Positions 23,086-34,797 of a stretch of 64,000 bases of DNA are shown here, piece after piece. The number at the start of each line of letters is the position of its first letter. The stretch's first letter is position 1. The notes beneath the pieces are model-generated. The model worked only from the letters and a program-made list of their open reading frames with translations, ran no database searches and was not told the DNA's origin. This stretch comes from Jacaranda mimosifolia (taxonomy: Eukaryota > Streptophyta > Magnoliopsida > Lamiales > Bignoniaceae): contig CM032124.1 in NCBI GenBank assembly GCA_018894105.1, positions 38,412,277 to 38,476,276 on the forward strand, written 5' to 3'. A program made the position numbers and the translations under genes.

Positions 23086-24219
23086 TTGAATCAGCTGGAA
23101 CCCCTTGGTGAGAACTGAAATTTTTATAACATTAGTTTATGTATTTTCATTTTCCAATTTTTTCGGTTGTAATATGCTTTCTTGTTTTTAACATGGTACA
23201 CATTCCACAGCACTATACTATGAAACCTGCTGAGGATGCAGATGATCAGCCGTGTCTACAGCAAAGCCGAGATATAGTTTGAAGTTTGGTTGATTGTTTG
23301 AGTATGTTGTATTTGTAGCTTTGTTTTCTTTTTGAGAACTCTAATGTTTTTTAATGTGTTGTTAATTTGAAGATTTCATTTCTGAGTGGTCTTTCCAGGC
23401 CTGGTGGTCTGGGAGGATTTTATGTTAATTAGTTTGCGCGGAGTTTGAAGTTTGTTCAAATGTTCAAGTCTTAATCAACAATGTAAATAAATTGAATCTA
23501 GTTCAAAAAAAATTTTGATTATCATGCGATGCCTAGAGTCTGCAAATATGACAGAAATCAACACATGGTACTTGGCATTAAAATGATCAATTTTAGAGCA
23601 TGCCGAATGAGGCTTTATCAGAAGTGTTTCTTTAGAATAACCATGCCAGCGATTGATGATCAGATTCATTTTAGACTTTAACTGTTTGATAAACTGCAAC
23701 TGCATTAAATGGGAACATAGATATATTCTAGTTTTCTCCCATGATCAAACACTGAATGCCGCTGACGTACTCCAACTTGATAATTTTCAGCATGTGTCCA
23801 TGGTTCAGTTTTGGGATTTGACAGTGGGCTTAAAAAGTCATCAACACGCGTTTTACATTTAACCATTTCATATAATGCTTGCATCTTTTATCTTACCAGA
23901 ATTCTTGGCAAAGAGCTCGCTGCTATTTATTCCCAAATATCAACATTGCTTATTCTCTATCCCAAAAAAAAAAAAAAAAAAAAAAAAATTTGGATCTGTA
24001 GGCCTTCTGTCTCCACGGGGCATTTCATCTTGGAGTAAAATATGGGAGCTTATTTTCTTAGGTGGTGCAGCAATTATTCAAATTGAATAGACCATTTTTG
24101 TTAATTAATTAAAAATCTACAGCTTTTGCTCCTCCACTACTTGCAAAAGTTATCTAATGCAAAGATGATTAGAGAAGAATGTTAGCCCACTCAATTCGTC
24201 TTGTAAATTAATAATGTTT
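23086..24219. other. NLR-4 3' flank
   Basis: No gene is supported. It resembles the 19366-19914 flank in its first 300 bases and contains an A-rich homopolymer (about 23965-23988). Bases 24103-24219 begin a segment repeated at 25543-25650. Confidence 0.5.
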
Positions 24220-24577
24220 CACTATCAAAAAAATTAAATATTTGCTACAGAAAAATTGCTACAAAATTAATTTTATAAATATAACTACAAATTTTTCATA
24301 ATAAATATAATTTTTTTAAATTATAATCAATAAAAATTATTAATTATCAATTTGTAGTACTGTATTTTTAGAGCATAACAGATTAGTTATGCATTCTCTA
24401 TATAAAAATTAATATATATAAAAAAAAGAATAATTATCAGCTACAGATAAGACATAGCGAGAGTTAACTACAAGAGTATCAGTTTCGAACTTGACTATGA
24501 CAATATTGTAGTCAAAGCTACGAATTTTTGCATCAGTTATGAATTGGCCGTAGTTGATGCTTTAATTTTTTGTAGTG
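24220..24577. mobile_element. CACTA-type miniature element
   Basis: The termini are inverted: cactatcaaaaaaattaaa at the left and the complement of cactacaaaaaattaaa at the right (ending ttttttgtagtg). CACTA ends and a 358-bp AT-rich, non-coding body fit a non-autonomous CACTA MITE. The 3-bp flanks (ttt / ttc) match only in part. Confidence 0.6.
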
Positions 24578-24794
24578 TTCATCATTTTCTTTCATGGAAA
24601 CTCTTTATATTGAGGCTTATTATGGCATCACCTTTTCCGTTCTTTATTTTTTTTTTGGGTTAAGCAGATTATATTAATGTTAAAGTCAACAGGCTAACTG
24701 TAAACAGGGCCAAAAAAGTTTCTAATAATTGAGGCAAGTTCCAGAAAAATATATAGTTGTATCAAAGTATATATATATTCTTCCCCAGTCCGTG
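24578..24794. other. Spacer ahead of NLR-5 (duplicated segment)
   Basis: Bases 24660-24770 repeat 19796-19900 (aagtttctaataattgaggcaagtt). No gene. Confidence 0.6.
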
Positions 24795-25179
24795 CGGTTT
24801 TCAGTTCCAATGACTTCCATCAAGGTCTAGAGGAAGTGATAGTAAAAGGAGGTGAGGAGATTCAACTGAGAAGAATTCCATGGTTGGTTTTGGTGATGTC
24901 TTTATCCAACTCATGGATAAGCTGACCGGACAACAATCTACTCGCCAAACGATTCCAATTGTTGGCATGGGCAACACTGGTAAGACCACACTTGCTAGAG
25001 ATCATGTTTATGAAAAGCCACTTATTATGCACTTTTTTAACTCTTGTGTTTCGGTCACAATATCTCAAGAAAATAGTTTACGAGAAATTCTTTTAGAAGT
25101 TCTACTTTGTCAAATACACCAAGGGGGCATGGAAACTTTGAGTCAAACGAGTGAAGAGAAACATTTCTTGACTTCTTAG
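24795..25179 (+). pseudogene. NLR-5: CC/P-loop fragment
   Basis: A short fragment aligned to the middle of the CC-NB junction. It begins with a shrunken version of SSIDFYQGLQKVI, then, in another frame, MVGFGDVFIQLMDKLTGQQ, the P-loop GMGNTGKTT and ISQENSLREILLEVLLCQ. It stops at 25177-25179 soon after RNBS-A. The consensus GGIGKTT reads GNTGKTT. No start, kinase-2 or LRR is present. Confidence 0.85.
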
Positions 25180-25542
25180 GCACAATGGATGTAGCTGCAA
25201 TAGCTGCACATCTTTCTACTTTGTGACATTATATACTCTGGTAAGTAGATAACATAATGTTCTGATGCAATTGCTAACTTTTGGGCATCTTTACTGGTTG
25301 CTGTATCTCTTTAACACTGGAAACTACACAAAGTAGGCACCATAGTTCCCAAAGTGGAATATGATAGTGACCGAAAAAAGAGAGCATTCAGTTGAGAAAA
25401 ACAGATATAATCCGAGAACAATCATAGAAAGAGCAGATTCAGTTTCTGAGTAGTGTCTGTTTATTCTCCCCTGAATCTGGACTCCTACTTTATCTGATCA
25501 TGACATGTTGATCTGCTTTCTGACAGGTATACTTTGTCTACA
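25180..25542. other. Unassigned sequence after NLR-5
   Basis: It matches no other part of the window that I can see and has no convincing open frame. It breaks NLR-5 homology at about 25165, so it marks a rearrangement or insertion junction. Confidence 0.3.
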
Positions 25543-25745
25543 TGTTAATTAAAAATCTACAGCTTTGTCTCCTCCACTGCTTTCAAAAGATATCTAATGC
25601 AAAGATGATTAGAGAAGAGAGTATTTGTTAGTGAAGAATGTTGGCCCACGCCGCTATCAAAAAATTAAAGTACTTGTTATAGAAAAATTGTTACAAAATT
25701 AATTTCATAAATATAGCTACAAATTTTGGTAGCAAATATGATAAC
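25543..25745. repeat. Direct repeat of 24103-24310, with truncated CACTA MITE
   Basis: ttaattaaaaatctacagctt through gctacaaatttt matches 24103-24310 with few changes. It includes the first part of the CACTA-type element, whose right end is missing here. Confidence 0.75.
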
Positions 25746-25870
25746 CCATGAAGACTTTAATAATTACCTTGGCCTATATTTCTGTTGGACAGTTTTGTTT
25801 TTCATAATAATTTTCGGAAGGTTTTGTTTGGCGAGGATACCATGGTGGATGATCTTATTGATGTGATTAA

Positions 25871-26224
25871 CACTATGTTTGGTTTAAGGATTTTGACAAG
25901 GAAAAGAAAATATTAGGGAAAAGGAAAAGAAAACAAAGAAATATAAAATCTCAAATTTGTTTGATTGTTAATGAAAACAATGAAGAAAGGAATGAAGAAA
26001 AGAGAAGTGATGAAAGTGTATGAAAATAAGAGAGAGTACTTCAATGTAAAGAAATTCATTTTCCTCACCATTTTGTGAGGAAAATTCATTTTTCTCAAAT
26101 ACACTATATTTTTCCTCAAATTTTCCTTTCTTTTGTATTTTCCTTATCAATCAAACAACAAAAAATATTTTCCTTTGCATTTTCTTTTCTTTTCCTTACC
26201 AAAATCCATGAACCAAACATAGTG
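25871..26224. mobile_element. Tourist/PIF-Harbinger-like MITE
   Basis: 354 bp with terminal inverted repeats cactatgtttggttta... and ...ccaaacatagtg; inside the ends, ggattttg..aaggaaaaga is also inverted. TAA flanks both sides (25868-25870 and 26225-26227), the 3-bp duplication of PIF/Harbinger elements. Small open frames in it are by-products of the AT-rich sequence. Confidence 0.85.
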
Positions 26225-26477
26225 TAAGGGGGATTGCAAGTACATGAAGTGCATATATGTATATAACAAGATCGATGTGGACAGATTAACACGACAACCT
26301 AATTCGACTGTTATCAGCTGCAACGTAAAGGTATGTATTATTTCATTTTCTAGGAACTCAACTAACAACCTTTTTCTAGTATCAGACACATTTGTTGGCA
26401 GATACCTAGGATTTTATGCATTGTGCCGAAAACAATGCTTGCATGTGCCTCGGGGCCAACAACCAGACTTCTCAGAG

Positions 26478-26769
26478 CCAGCCTGTTATACTAATTTTTC
26501 AATTCCAAGTTGTCTAGTAATATATATTTCTTTAGATCCTAGCAATATGATGTTTGCCTAACCGTCAAATTGTCTAGCCATTAAACATTGTTTCAATCCA
26601 TATAATTGTCGTCACTCTCAACAGCGGCATTGGTGGAGAGCCGGCCATAACAAATAGTTAAATTATTGTAATTGATCTTTATATCACAGTCTTCTTGGCA
26701 AGTCTCCACATGTATCCAGTCCCGGAGAAATCATAGTTGCTTTTTCATTTTCATATCATAGATAAAGAG
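26478..26769 (+). promoter_or_regulatory. NLR upstream block of NLR-6
   Basis: The block runs gccagcctgttatactaatttt to attgtaattgatctttatatcac. The TATA core is altered to tttatatcac at about 26681. The leader matches other copies up to the ATG. Confidence 0.5.
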
Positions 26770-28890
26770 ATGGCAGCTTTAGTTTCTCTTATGCGTATTG
26801 TAAAGAAGATTCAGCAAAGTCGCATCGCAGATGCAGCTTATGCGGCTTAAGACATAATTGAATCCCATGTAGTGGATCAAATTCTTGCACAATCCACAAG
26901 TACTACTCATGGGGAAAATATCAGCTCCATTGACTTTTATCAGGATCTACAATAAGTGATACAAGACATGGATTTTATCAAGGAGGGGATGGAGATTCAA
27001 GAGATGATGAGAATCCAAGATCAGCTGCACAGAAATTCAATGGCTCCAGCTGATTCTTTAAGATCTCCTTCCACTGGCCAGAACACCATCTTGGGCTTTG
27101 ATGATGTCTTAATTCAACTCATGGAAAAGCTCACTCGACAACAAGTTAGTCGACAAATCATCCCAATTGTTGGCATGGACGGTATTGGTAAGAATACACT
27201 TGCTAGAAATGTATATGATAATCAACTTATCATGCAATACTTTGATGTTCGTGCTTGGGTTACAATATCTCAACAATATAGTATGCAAGAGATTCTTTTA
27301 GAACTTCTTTGTCAAATAAGCCAAAGAAACAAGGAAACTTTCAGAGATAGAGTGAAAATGATTTAGGAGTGCAATTACACAAAAGTTTATAAGGTAAAAG
27401 ATATTTGATTATAGTGGATGATATGTGGAGTACTGAGGCATGGGACAAAGTCAAGTTGTTCTTTCCAGATAACAATAATGGAAGTAGAATAATGATAACT
27501 ACAAGGCTATCAAACCTGGCTTTGCATAAAAGTGGCAATAGTGGGCTCAAGATGAATTTTCTAGATAAGCATAAATGTTGAAATCTACTTTGCAAAAATG
27601 TATTTGGAGAAAAAGGTTGCCCTCTTGAATTGGAGGAAATTGGGAAGGACATTGCTAAGAATTGCAAAGGACTTTCTCTGTCATTTTTCGTGGTCGGAGG
27701 ACTTCTAGCAAAGTCCAAATGGACATAAGAATATTGTAAGTATATTGCAGAAATTTTGAATTCAATTGTGAATTTAGAGGATAACGAATGTTGCTTAAAA
27801 ATATTGCGCATGAGTTATAACCAATTACCAGTTAATTTAAAGCCATGTTTCTTTATATGGGAGTTTTTCCTAAAGACACTGTGACTCATTCCTCTGAGCT
27901 TATCAAACTATGGGTTGCTGAAGGATTTCTAAAACCTGTTAATAGAAAAATCTTGGAAGAGATAGCAAAAGAGTGCTTAAAAGATCTTGTTGATAGAAAT
28001 ATCATTTTAGTTCATGAACGAGGGATTAGTGGAAAAGTAAAATCCTTCAAGATCTATGATCTCTTGAGGGACCTATGCTTAAGAGAGGCTGCGAAAGAGA
28101 AATTTCTTTGTGTGAGAAAAGATCATAGTCTTGACATTCCACAAGGAAGCATAAATACCCAATGCCGTATTGCTATTCATCGAAGCACAAAATTGGATGA
28201 GGAACATCTCAATCTAGTCTCTGATGCTGTGCAATTTGCGTCGCTTGCTCATTCTTTGATATGTGATTTTTGGGGTGTTTTACCATCACTTAATTCTAGA
28301 TTGTTGAGGATATTTAAAGCAGTTTATGATTTTGCCATTCTAAAAGGAAAATATTCTCCGGAAGCTATTTTTTAGCTATTAACTCACAACACCTCGAGAT
28401 CATTTGTGATTATAGTTGACATCTAAAATTCACATTTCCTTCTTCAACTTGCCTCTTTTTGAATCTACATACGTTAATTATCAGGGGTGTTCTAGGAAAA
28501 ATTATTGCACCGATTGAAACTTGAAAAATGCCTCAACTTAGGCATGTGGAAATCACTGAACTCTATCTCCCAAATCCTCCAAGTTGGGGAGATGAATGTG
28601 TTCTTGAGAACCTACAAATGCTCTCAACAATAAGAGAATTCAAGTGTAAGGAAGAGATAGTTAAGAAAGTTCCCAATATCAAGAAATTGAGGATATCTTA
28701 TTTCCAATTTGAGGAAGGATTAGGCTCACACTATTGTCTCAACATTAATCTGTGTCGTCTACAAAAATTGCAATCCCTTGTTTACATGTTTTCATTTGTA
28801 AGCCGAAGAAATGATTTGTTGTAGAACCTCACCTTCCAGCATTCCCTCGAGAAGTTGAACTTATGGGGCTGCCAACTCCAATGCGAAGAC

Positions 28891-28895
28891 ATTGC
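28891..28895. repeat. Target-site duplication of copia C (attgc / atggc)
   Basis: attgc at 28891-28895 precedes the element and atggc at 33869-33873 follows it, matching at four of five bases. Both fit the interrupted NLR codons. Confidence 0.7.
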
Positions 28896-29204
28896 TGTTA
28901 AAAAATAATAATAAAATAAGAAGATGACAAAACACTAAGAAAGAAATAAACAAGAGATGAATAAGTACTTGTGAAGGGATACTTTATTTGACTAAAATAC
29001 TACCTATTTATAGGCTTACAAATGCAACAAACTGACGTTGCCACGATGCACGTTCGCCACTAAAACTAAGCAACAATTCTACTAACCCATTACTTCTACA
29101 TGCTAAGGACTCTAAAAAAAACTACCATAAACATATAATGAAACAAACCATGCTATAAACGTGGTCAATAGATAACCTACTAGCTGGTGTTGACTACTTC
29201 AATA
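28896..29204 (-). repeat. LTR of copia C (3' LTR in element orientation)
   Basis: On the plus strand it reads tgttaaaaaataat...gttgactacttcaata and matches 33560-33868. Confidence 0.92.
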
Positions 29205-29261
29205 CTCCCCCTCAACACTAGCTCCTTCTTTATTTGCCATCCCGAGTTAGCGACGAAAAAT

Positions 29262-30557
29262 CTAGAGTTTATTTCTGCTCAAACTTTTTGTCAACAAATC
29301 TGCAGCTTGGTTTTCCGTTCTAACTTGTTCAAGCTTGATCTCTTCTTGCAAAACCTTCTCTCTAATGAAATGGTAATGCACTTCCAGATGCTTAGTCCTA
29401 GCATGAAACACTAGATTCTCTGCCAACCGTATTGCTGATAAGTTATCACAATACAAAGAAATTGGATATGTTGTTGGTTGATGCAAGTCCTCCAGTAATT
29501 GTAAGATCCAAGTGCTCTCTTAAGCTGCCATCGTCGCTGCTCGGTACTCTACTTCTGTGGTTGATAAAGATACTGTCGGTTGTCTCTTGCTACACCACGG
29601 AATTTCTCCAGACCCATTTGTGAAAACATACCCAGTAGTTGAGCGTCGGGTATCATGATCACCTGCATAGTCAGCATCACAATAGCCAACTAACTTGCAA
29701 TCGCCACCTTTCTTGTACATAACACCATAGCCGAGTGTACCCTTTATATATCTCAAAATCCTTCGAACCGCTTCCAAATGAGGCTTCTTAGGATTTTGCA
29801 CGTATCGACTTGTAACACCAACTACATAAGAGATGTCGGGTCTAGTTAAAGTTAAGTAGATCAAACTACCCATCACTTGTCGGTACATCGTCACATCTTC
29901 CAAGTTTTTTCCTTCATGAGCACATATCTTGGCGTTTGGCTCCATTGGCGTCGAAATTGGTTTGCAGTTTAACATTCCAAACTTCTTCAACAAATCTTTA
30001 GAATACTTTTGTTGATGGAGAAAATTTCCTTTTTCACTCCGGTCAACCTCCAAACCAAGGAAGTAATTGAGTTGTCCAAGCTCTTTCATTGGGAAGCGAA
30101 TTGACAAATTCTCCTTTGTTCGGAGATTTTCTTCCTCACAATCTCCTGTAAGAATTAGATAATCTACATACACGAGCACAATGGCTAGTTTGCTTCCAAC
30201 AATTTTGACAAACAAATTGGAATCTGTCAGAGCTATCGAATAACCACTATGGGTAAGAAATTCAGCAATCTTACCATACCAAACTCTCGGTGCCTGCTTT
30301 AATCCATACAGTGCTTTACGAAGCTTACACACATATTATGGATGATCTTGACATAGAAAGCCCATCAGTTGACACATATAAATCTCCCGATCTAATTCTC
30401 CATGTTGAAACGTATTCTTTACATCCATCTGCCATAACGGCCAACCCTTGCTAGCTACTAGTGCAAGTAGGACTAGAACAGTTATAAGCTTTACCACTGG
30501 ACTAAACATTTCATCATAGTCTAGTCCGTATTGTTGAGAAAACCCCCGAGCTACCAA
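29262..30557 (-). pseudogene. Reverse transcriptase / RNase H of copia C
   Basis: From 30557 leftward: VARGFSQQYGLDYDEMFSPVVKL and WQMDVKNTFQHGELDREIYMCQ (RT fingers), a break near 30334, then [16 protein letters not shown]. The YVDD catalytic box reads YVDY (codons at 30159-30170, second Asp to Tyr). [11 protein letters not shown] and the RNase H signatures ([18 protein letters not shown]) follow. A stop precedes the last RNase H part (29262-29486, YCDNLSAIRLAEN, DLLTKSL). RT activity should be lost. Confidence 0.9.
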
Positions 30558-31966
30558 TGAGCCTTATGCCTCTTAATTGATCCATTTGTGTGACGCTTTA
30601 TCTTATAAACCCATTTGCAAGAAATTGGTTTGACGTCTCTTGGCTTTGACACGAGCTCCCAAGTTTGATTCCATTCTAATGTTGCAATTTCCTCCTCAAT
30701 AACTTTAATCCATTTTGGATTATGAGATGCTTCCTCATATGTCTCTGGCTCTTTCTCATCAATTTCTTCTATAATGACGGCATTGGCATACTTAGGATTT
30801 GGCTTTCTAGCTCTTGTTGACCTTCTGAGCAGAGTTATTGCTTGCACTCCACTAGACTCACTTTCTTCGCTTGGTTGATGATATACACCAGTTTGCCAAG
30901 GATTTGGAGCCACGTCCTCCTCGACATTTCTTTCTTTATCTATGCCTTCAACTTCATCTAGACTCAAGTGGATTTGAGAAGATTCGAGTGCCTCCTTAAA
31001 AATATCTGAGTCTGGTAGTACTTCCTTATATGAGGACCACCACGAAGAAGCTTCATCAAATACCACATTTCGAGATGTGTAGCACTTCCCAGTTACCGGA
31101 TCACAACACCGCCATCCTTACCTTTGACTGTCGTATCCTACAAAGATACACCAAACAGCCTTCTTGTCCATCTTGCTACGTAAATGATCAGGTACAAATA
31201 CATAGCATAAACAACCAAAGACTTTGAAATAACTCACAGTAGGCTTTGTGTTCCATAACTTCTCAAATGGTGAAAGGAAACTTAGCCTTTGTTGAGGAAG
31301 CCTATTGATCACATATGCAGCCGTTTTCATTGCTTCTGCCCAAAATCGTCCAGGAACATTTTTAGCGTGAAGCATACTTCGACATGCTTCCGCCAGATGC
31401 CTATTCTTCCTTTCTATGATGCCATTTTGTTGTGGAGTGCTGGAGCACGTAAACTGATGCCGTATCCTGCACTGCTGAAGGAAATTTGAAAACTCATCTG
31501 AGGTGCACTCTCCTCCATTGTTGGTGCGTAGACAACAAACCTTTTCACCAACCTCTGCTTCTGCTTCTTTCTTGAACTCTCTAAATTTAGAAAAAGTCTT
31601 AGATTTTTCCTTCATAAAGTAAGCCTACACATACCTTGAGAAGTCATCGATGAAGGTCACCATGTATTTCATCCCACCAATTGAAGCTTGTCTTATTAGC
31701 CCAAACACATCAGAGTGTATTAGTTCTAATGGTTCCTTTACTTTAAATTTGGACTCTTCAAATGGCAACTGGTGTGCTTTTCCATATTGACAGCCTGCAC
31801 ACACTGTGTCTGTTCTCACTTTAATTTGAGGAAGTCCCTTTAGCATTGACTTCTTCATCATCACATCTAGCTTGGAATAACTGACGTGACTAAGCCACAT
31901 ATGCCATAAATCCGCAGTCTTGTTTCTCCTCGCCTTGTTTGCATATGCAGTCTCTGCTGACAGCAC
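30551..31966 (-). pseudogene. Integrase and linker of copia C
   Basis: GAG-pre-integrase ([25 protein letters not shown]) and first catalytic Asp (ELIHSDVFG) lie in 31625-31966. The core continues in 31118-31615 ([29 protein letters not shown]). The second catalytic Asp is changed to Asn (LRTDNGG to LRTNNGG), while the Glu is present. The linker before RT (30551-31066) includes ATLEWNQTWELV and SCKWVYKIKRH. Confidence 0.9.
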
Positions 31967-32038
31967 ATAGACAGACTCTAGCCATAGACAGACTCTAGCC
32001 TTCGTCCCTTCATCACCGGCTCCTCAATGATCTCAAGG

Positions 32039-33260
32039 TCACGATATACCTTCACATCTTTTGGGGGTAAACAAGATAAAATGGCCAGAAGATGTTAATT
32101 GTGCTACTGAAAGAAGATTTTTCTTCATACCTAGGACATGATAGACGTTTTGAAGTGGCACCTCATCGTCACTGGATTGGGGAGAGACAATCGTACTACC
32201 GACATGAGCTATCGGTAGCTTTGAGTTGTTTGCTGTCACCACCACACGACCTCCTTTGTAATCTGACAAATTTTGCAATTTTTTCAAGTCATCTGTCATG
32301 TGATTGGAGCAGCCTGAGTCAACAATCCTATCTTTTTCATAATTGATTCGATCGGACGTTATAATTGTAAATGCAAGGTCCTTCTGTTCAGCGGCAAAGA
32401 ATGCCTCAACATCCCACTCCTCCTCGACCTTGGAAGTAATAGCATTACTCTCCATGGCCTTTTTCTTCAACTTACACTCTCTTGTCATATGTCCCTTTTT
32501 ATTGCAGTTAAAATACTGCTCTTCAAACTTTTTGCCACAACTTCGACTCCTTGAGCCTCCCCCTCCATGAGTGCTCCCTTCGCTGTGACGACCTCCTATC
32601 TCATCATCATTCTTCTTAGATCCACTGGCACCATACTGCTTGGAATTCCATTTGCCTTTATTGATAAAAAATGCTTCTTCTTGACCCGTTGGGGAAGCTC
32701 CTCCCATTTGCTTAGCTAGCGCTTCTTGGCCAGCTAGCAAATTCTCAAATTCTACAAGCAACGGCTGAGTTTGCCAACCTTGTACGGCAGCAACGAAGCT
32801 TCTATACTCAGGCCTTAGACCATGAATGATGGTTCGCTTTATCCTCGTCTCTCCGATTGGAGCTTGTGGATCTAACGTGAAAGTATTGTGCGACTGTCAT
32901 GTCACGTTGTGCTATCGAGAGTAATTCACTCTCTAAAAGTTGGAGCCTCGTGTCATTTTTCTTCGAAAATAGATTGGCAAGCGTATCCCAAGCTTGCTTT
33001 GGGGTTGTGGCATCTCGAATATGTTCTAGCATATCCTCTTCAACCATCGTCTTCAAGGAAAACATTGCCTTGCCTGCTTTGATTTTCCACTTCCGCAGAA
33101 TGCTGTTTACATCTTCCACTTCCGGCTGCGTCACCTCACTACCGTTGACAACTTTCCATAAGTCTTGCCCTTGCATGTAAGACATCATGCAAGTTGACCA
33201 TGTATTGTAGTTGTTGTTGTTGAGCTTTTTCATTCCGCCAACAGCTTGCAGGTTCGTCAT
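32039..33260 (-). pseudogene. gag, zinc knuckle and protease of copia C
   Basis: gag starts at the ATG at 33260 (MTNLQAVGGMKKLNNNNYNT) and breaks by frameshift near 32820. The C-part (32039-32761) has YFNCNKKGHMTREC, a knuckle whose first Cys is replaced by Tyr, and the protease signature [22 protein letters not shown] ends the protease region. Confidence 0.88.
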
Positions 33261-33559
33261 TGTGTTGACAATAAAACTCTCACAAAACTATAATAAATGA
33301 TCTCCCAAAGAAAGACTTGCTCTGATACCATGTTAAAGAATGGACATTGGCCTAACTCAACCCCAAAAGCTAGCTCAAGAGATGAAAATTGCCCAAAACC
33401 ATATATAGAGATCATAACTCATTTATTTCACTGATGTGGGATACTAACACATCCCGTGCACGTCCAAGAATGAACATCTAGAACATGGAATGACATGAAA
33501 TGGGTGGCCCACCAACATTGGTTAACCCAATATCGGGAATAGGTGGCTCTGATACCAAA

Positions 33560-33868
33560 TGTTAAAAAGTAATAATAAAACAGAAAGATGACAAAACATT
33601 GAGAAAGAAATAAACAAGAGAGGAATAAGTACTTGTGAAGGGATACTTTATTTGACTAAAATACTACCTATTTATAGACTTACAAATGCAACAAACTGAC
33701 GTTGCCATGATGCACGTTCGCCACTAAAACTAAGCAACAATTCTACTAACCCATTACTCCTACATGCTAAGGACTCTAAAAAAAACTATCATAAACATAT
33801 AATGAAACAAACCATGCTATAAAAGTGGTCAATAGATAACCCACTAGCTGGTGTTGACTACTTCAATA
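33560..33868 (-). repeat. LTR of copia C (5' LTR in element orientation)
   Basis: Matches 28896-29204. The primer-binding site lies directly to its left (33542-33559). Confidence 0.92.
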
Positions 33869-34304
33869 ATGGCGACAAAGATAGGTTCATTACCCCTTCT
33901 TCAAGTGCTCTGTGCTCATGCTAAGAAGGAAATCCTTCATGGGACCTGACTGGGAAACAATTAAAGGGCAATTCCCCAGCCTAAAATTCCTGGAAATTTC
34001 TTTTTGTAATAATCTGGAAAATTGGATAACATATAGCACCCACTTTCCACGCCTTGAGTACCTTGTTCTTGGAGGATTACATCTGGTGAAGGAGATCCTT
34101 TGTGGTATTGGAGAAATACCAACGCTGCAGTCAATTAAGTTGGGTTATTGTAGTGATTCTGATGTGATTTTGCTAAGGAAATAGTCGACGAACAAGAGGA
34201 ACTTGACAATATAGACCTATAAGTCCGAATTCGATTACGGAAGAAGAACCAAGTACCGGAGAGCTTGGCGAGCCATAACTTTCTAGTTGAAGTTGATGTA
34301 TAGT

Positions 34305-34644
34305 GGCCATCAGATCTAATTTATACTTCATTTTGTTCACTATGTATAATTGGTTTCTTTTTATGTTTAAAAATTATAAAAGACTCTATCTCTAATAAAG
34401 TTGAAAAGGTAGCAGTATCAAATTGCATGCATCAAAAAGTGACTCTGGTAACAACTCTGATATTTTCTAAGTTAACATCAAAATGCAAAAATATAGAACG
34501 AAAACTCGTATATATTTCTTGGATTCATACGACACATATATAGATTGAGAGACTGGAGTAATAACATAAAGGTTCTACCCAAGCAATAAATTAAACCAAA
34601 CTAAATTATTTTGTGTTGATCTTGCGGCAATGACATTAATTAAA
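34305..34644. other. NLR-6 3' flank
   Basis: Non-coding. Bases 34370-34620 resemble 3530-3790, part of the duplicated inter-gene spacer. Confidence 0.6.
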
Positions 34645-34797
34645 GATTGAAGCAATCTTAATTTGACTTTGTGGTGGGATCTGATCTATAGCCAGCTGTT
34701 AGTTATACTAATTTTTCAATTCCAAGTTGTCTAGTAATATATATTTCTTTAGATCTTAGCATTATCTATCATGTTTTGCAACGTAAGAAACAATCGT
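34645..34797 (+). promoter_or_regulatory. Partial orphan NLR upstream block
   Basis: gaagcaatcttaatttgact and ttcaattccaagttgtctag are present. The rest of the block is missing, cut off where a CACTA-like end (cactataagaaa, 34798) begins. TTGACT matches a W-box. Confidence 0.45.

Larger units (their letters stand above)
28896..33868 (-). mobile_element. Ty1/copia retrotransposon C (minus strand)
   Basis: This 4973-bp element has 309-bp LTRs at 28896-29204 and 33560-33868, which are nearly identical. In element orientation the primer-binding site tttggtatcagagccacc lies next to the 33560 LTR, and the polypurine tract gttgagggggagtat lies next to the 28896 LTR. gag, zinc knuckle, protease, integrase, RT and RNase H are all present in copia order but broken by frameshifts and stops. 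The LTR starts TATTGAAG rather than TGTTGAAG in both copies, so this variant end predates insertion. Confidence 0.93.
26770..34304 (+). pseudogene. NLR-6: decayed CNL pseudogene split by copia C
   Basis: ATG at 26770 gives MAALVSLMRIVKKIQ. About 45 codons of the CC domain are then deleted, joining to SRIADAAYAA followed by TAA in place of the Glu of AEDIIESHV. Further stops and frameshifts lie at about 26954, 27363, 27580, 27727, 27850 and 28374. The P-loop reads GMDGIGKNT (Thr to Asn after the Walker-A Lys). RYLIIVDDMW, RIMITTRLSN, FLYMGVFPKD, KIYDLL and LRRs remain visible. A minus-strand copia (28896-33868) is inserted in the codons for LQCEDIATKIGS. Coding then resumes at 33869 and the LRR tail runs to about 34304 with two more shifts. 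Of all copies it is closest to NLR-3 and NLR-7 (for example KLDEEHLN). Confidence 0.92.

Noticed and set aside
25913..26150. Minus-strand open frames at 25913-26150
   Set aside because: Lie within the MITE and are low-complexity Phe/Ser-rich sequence.
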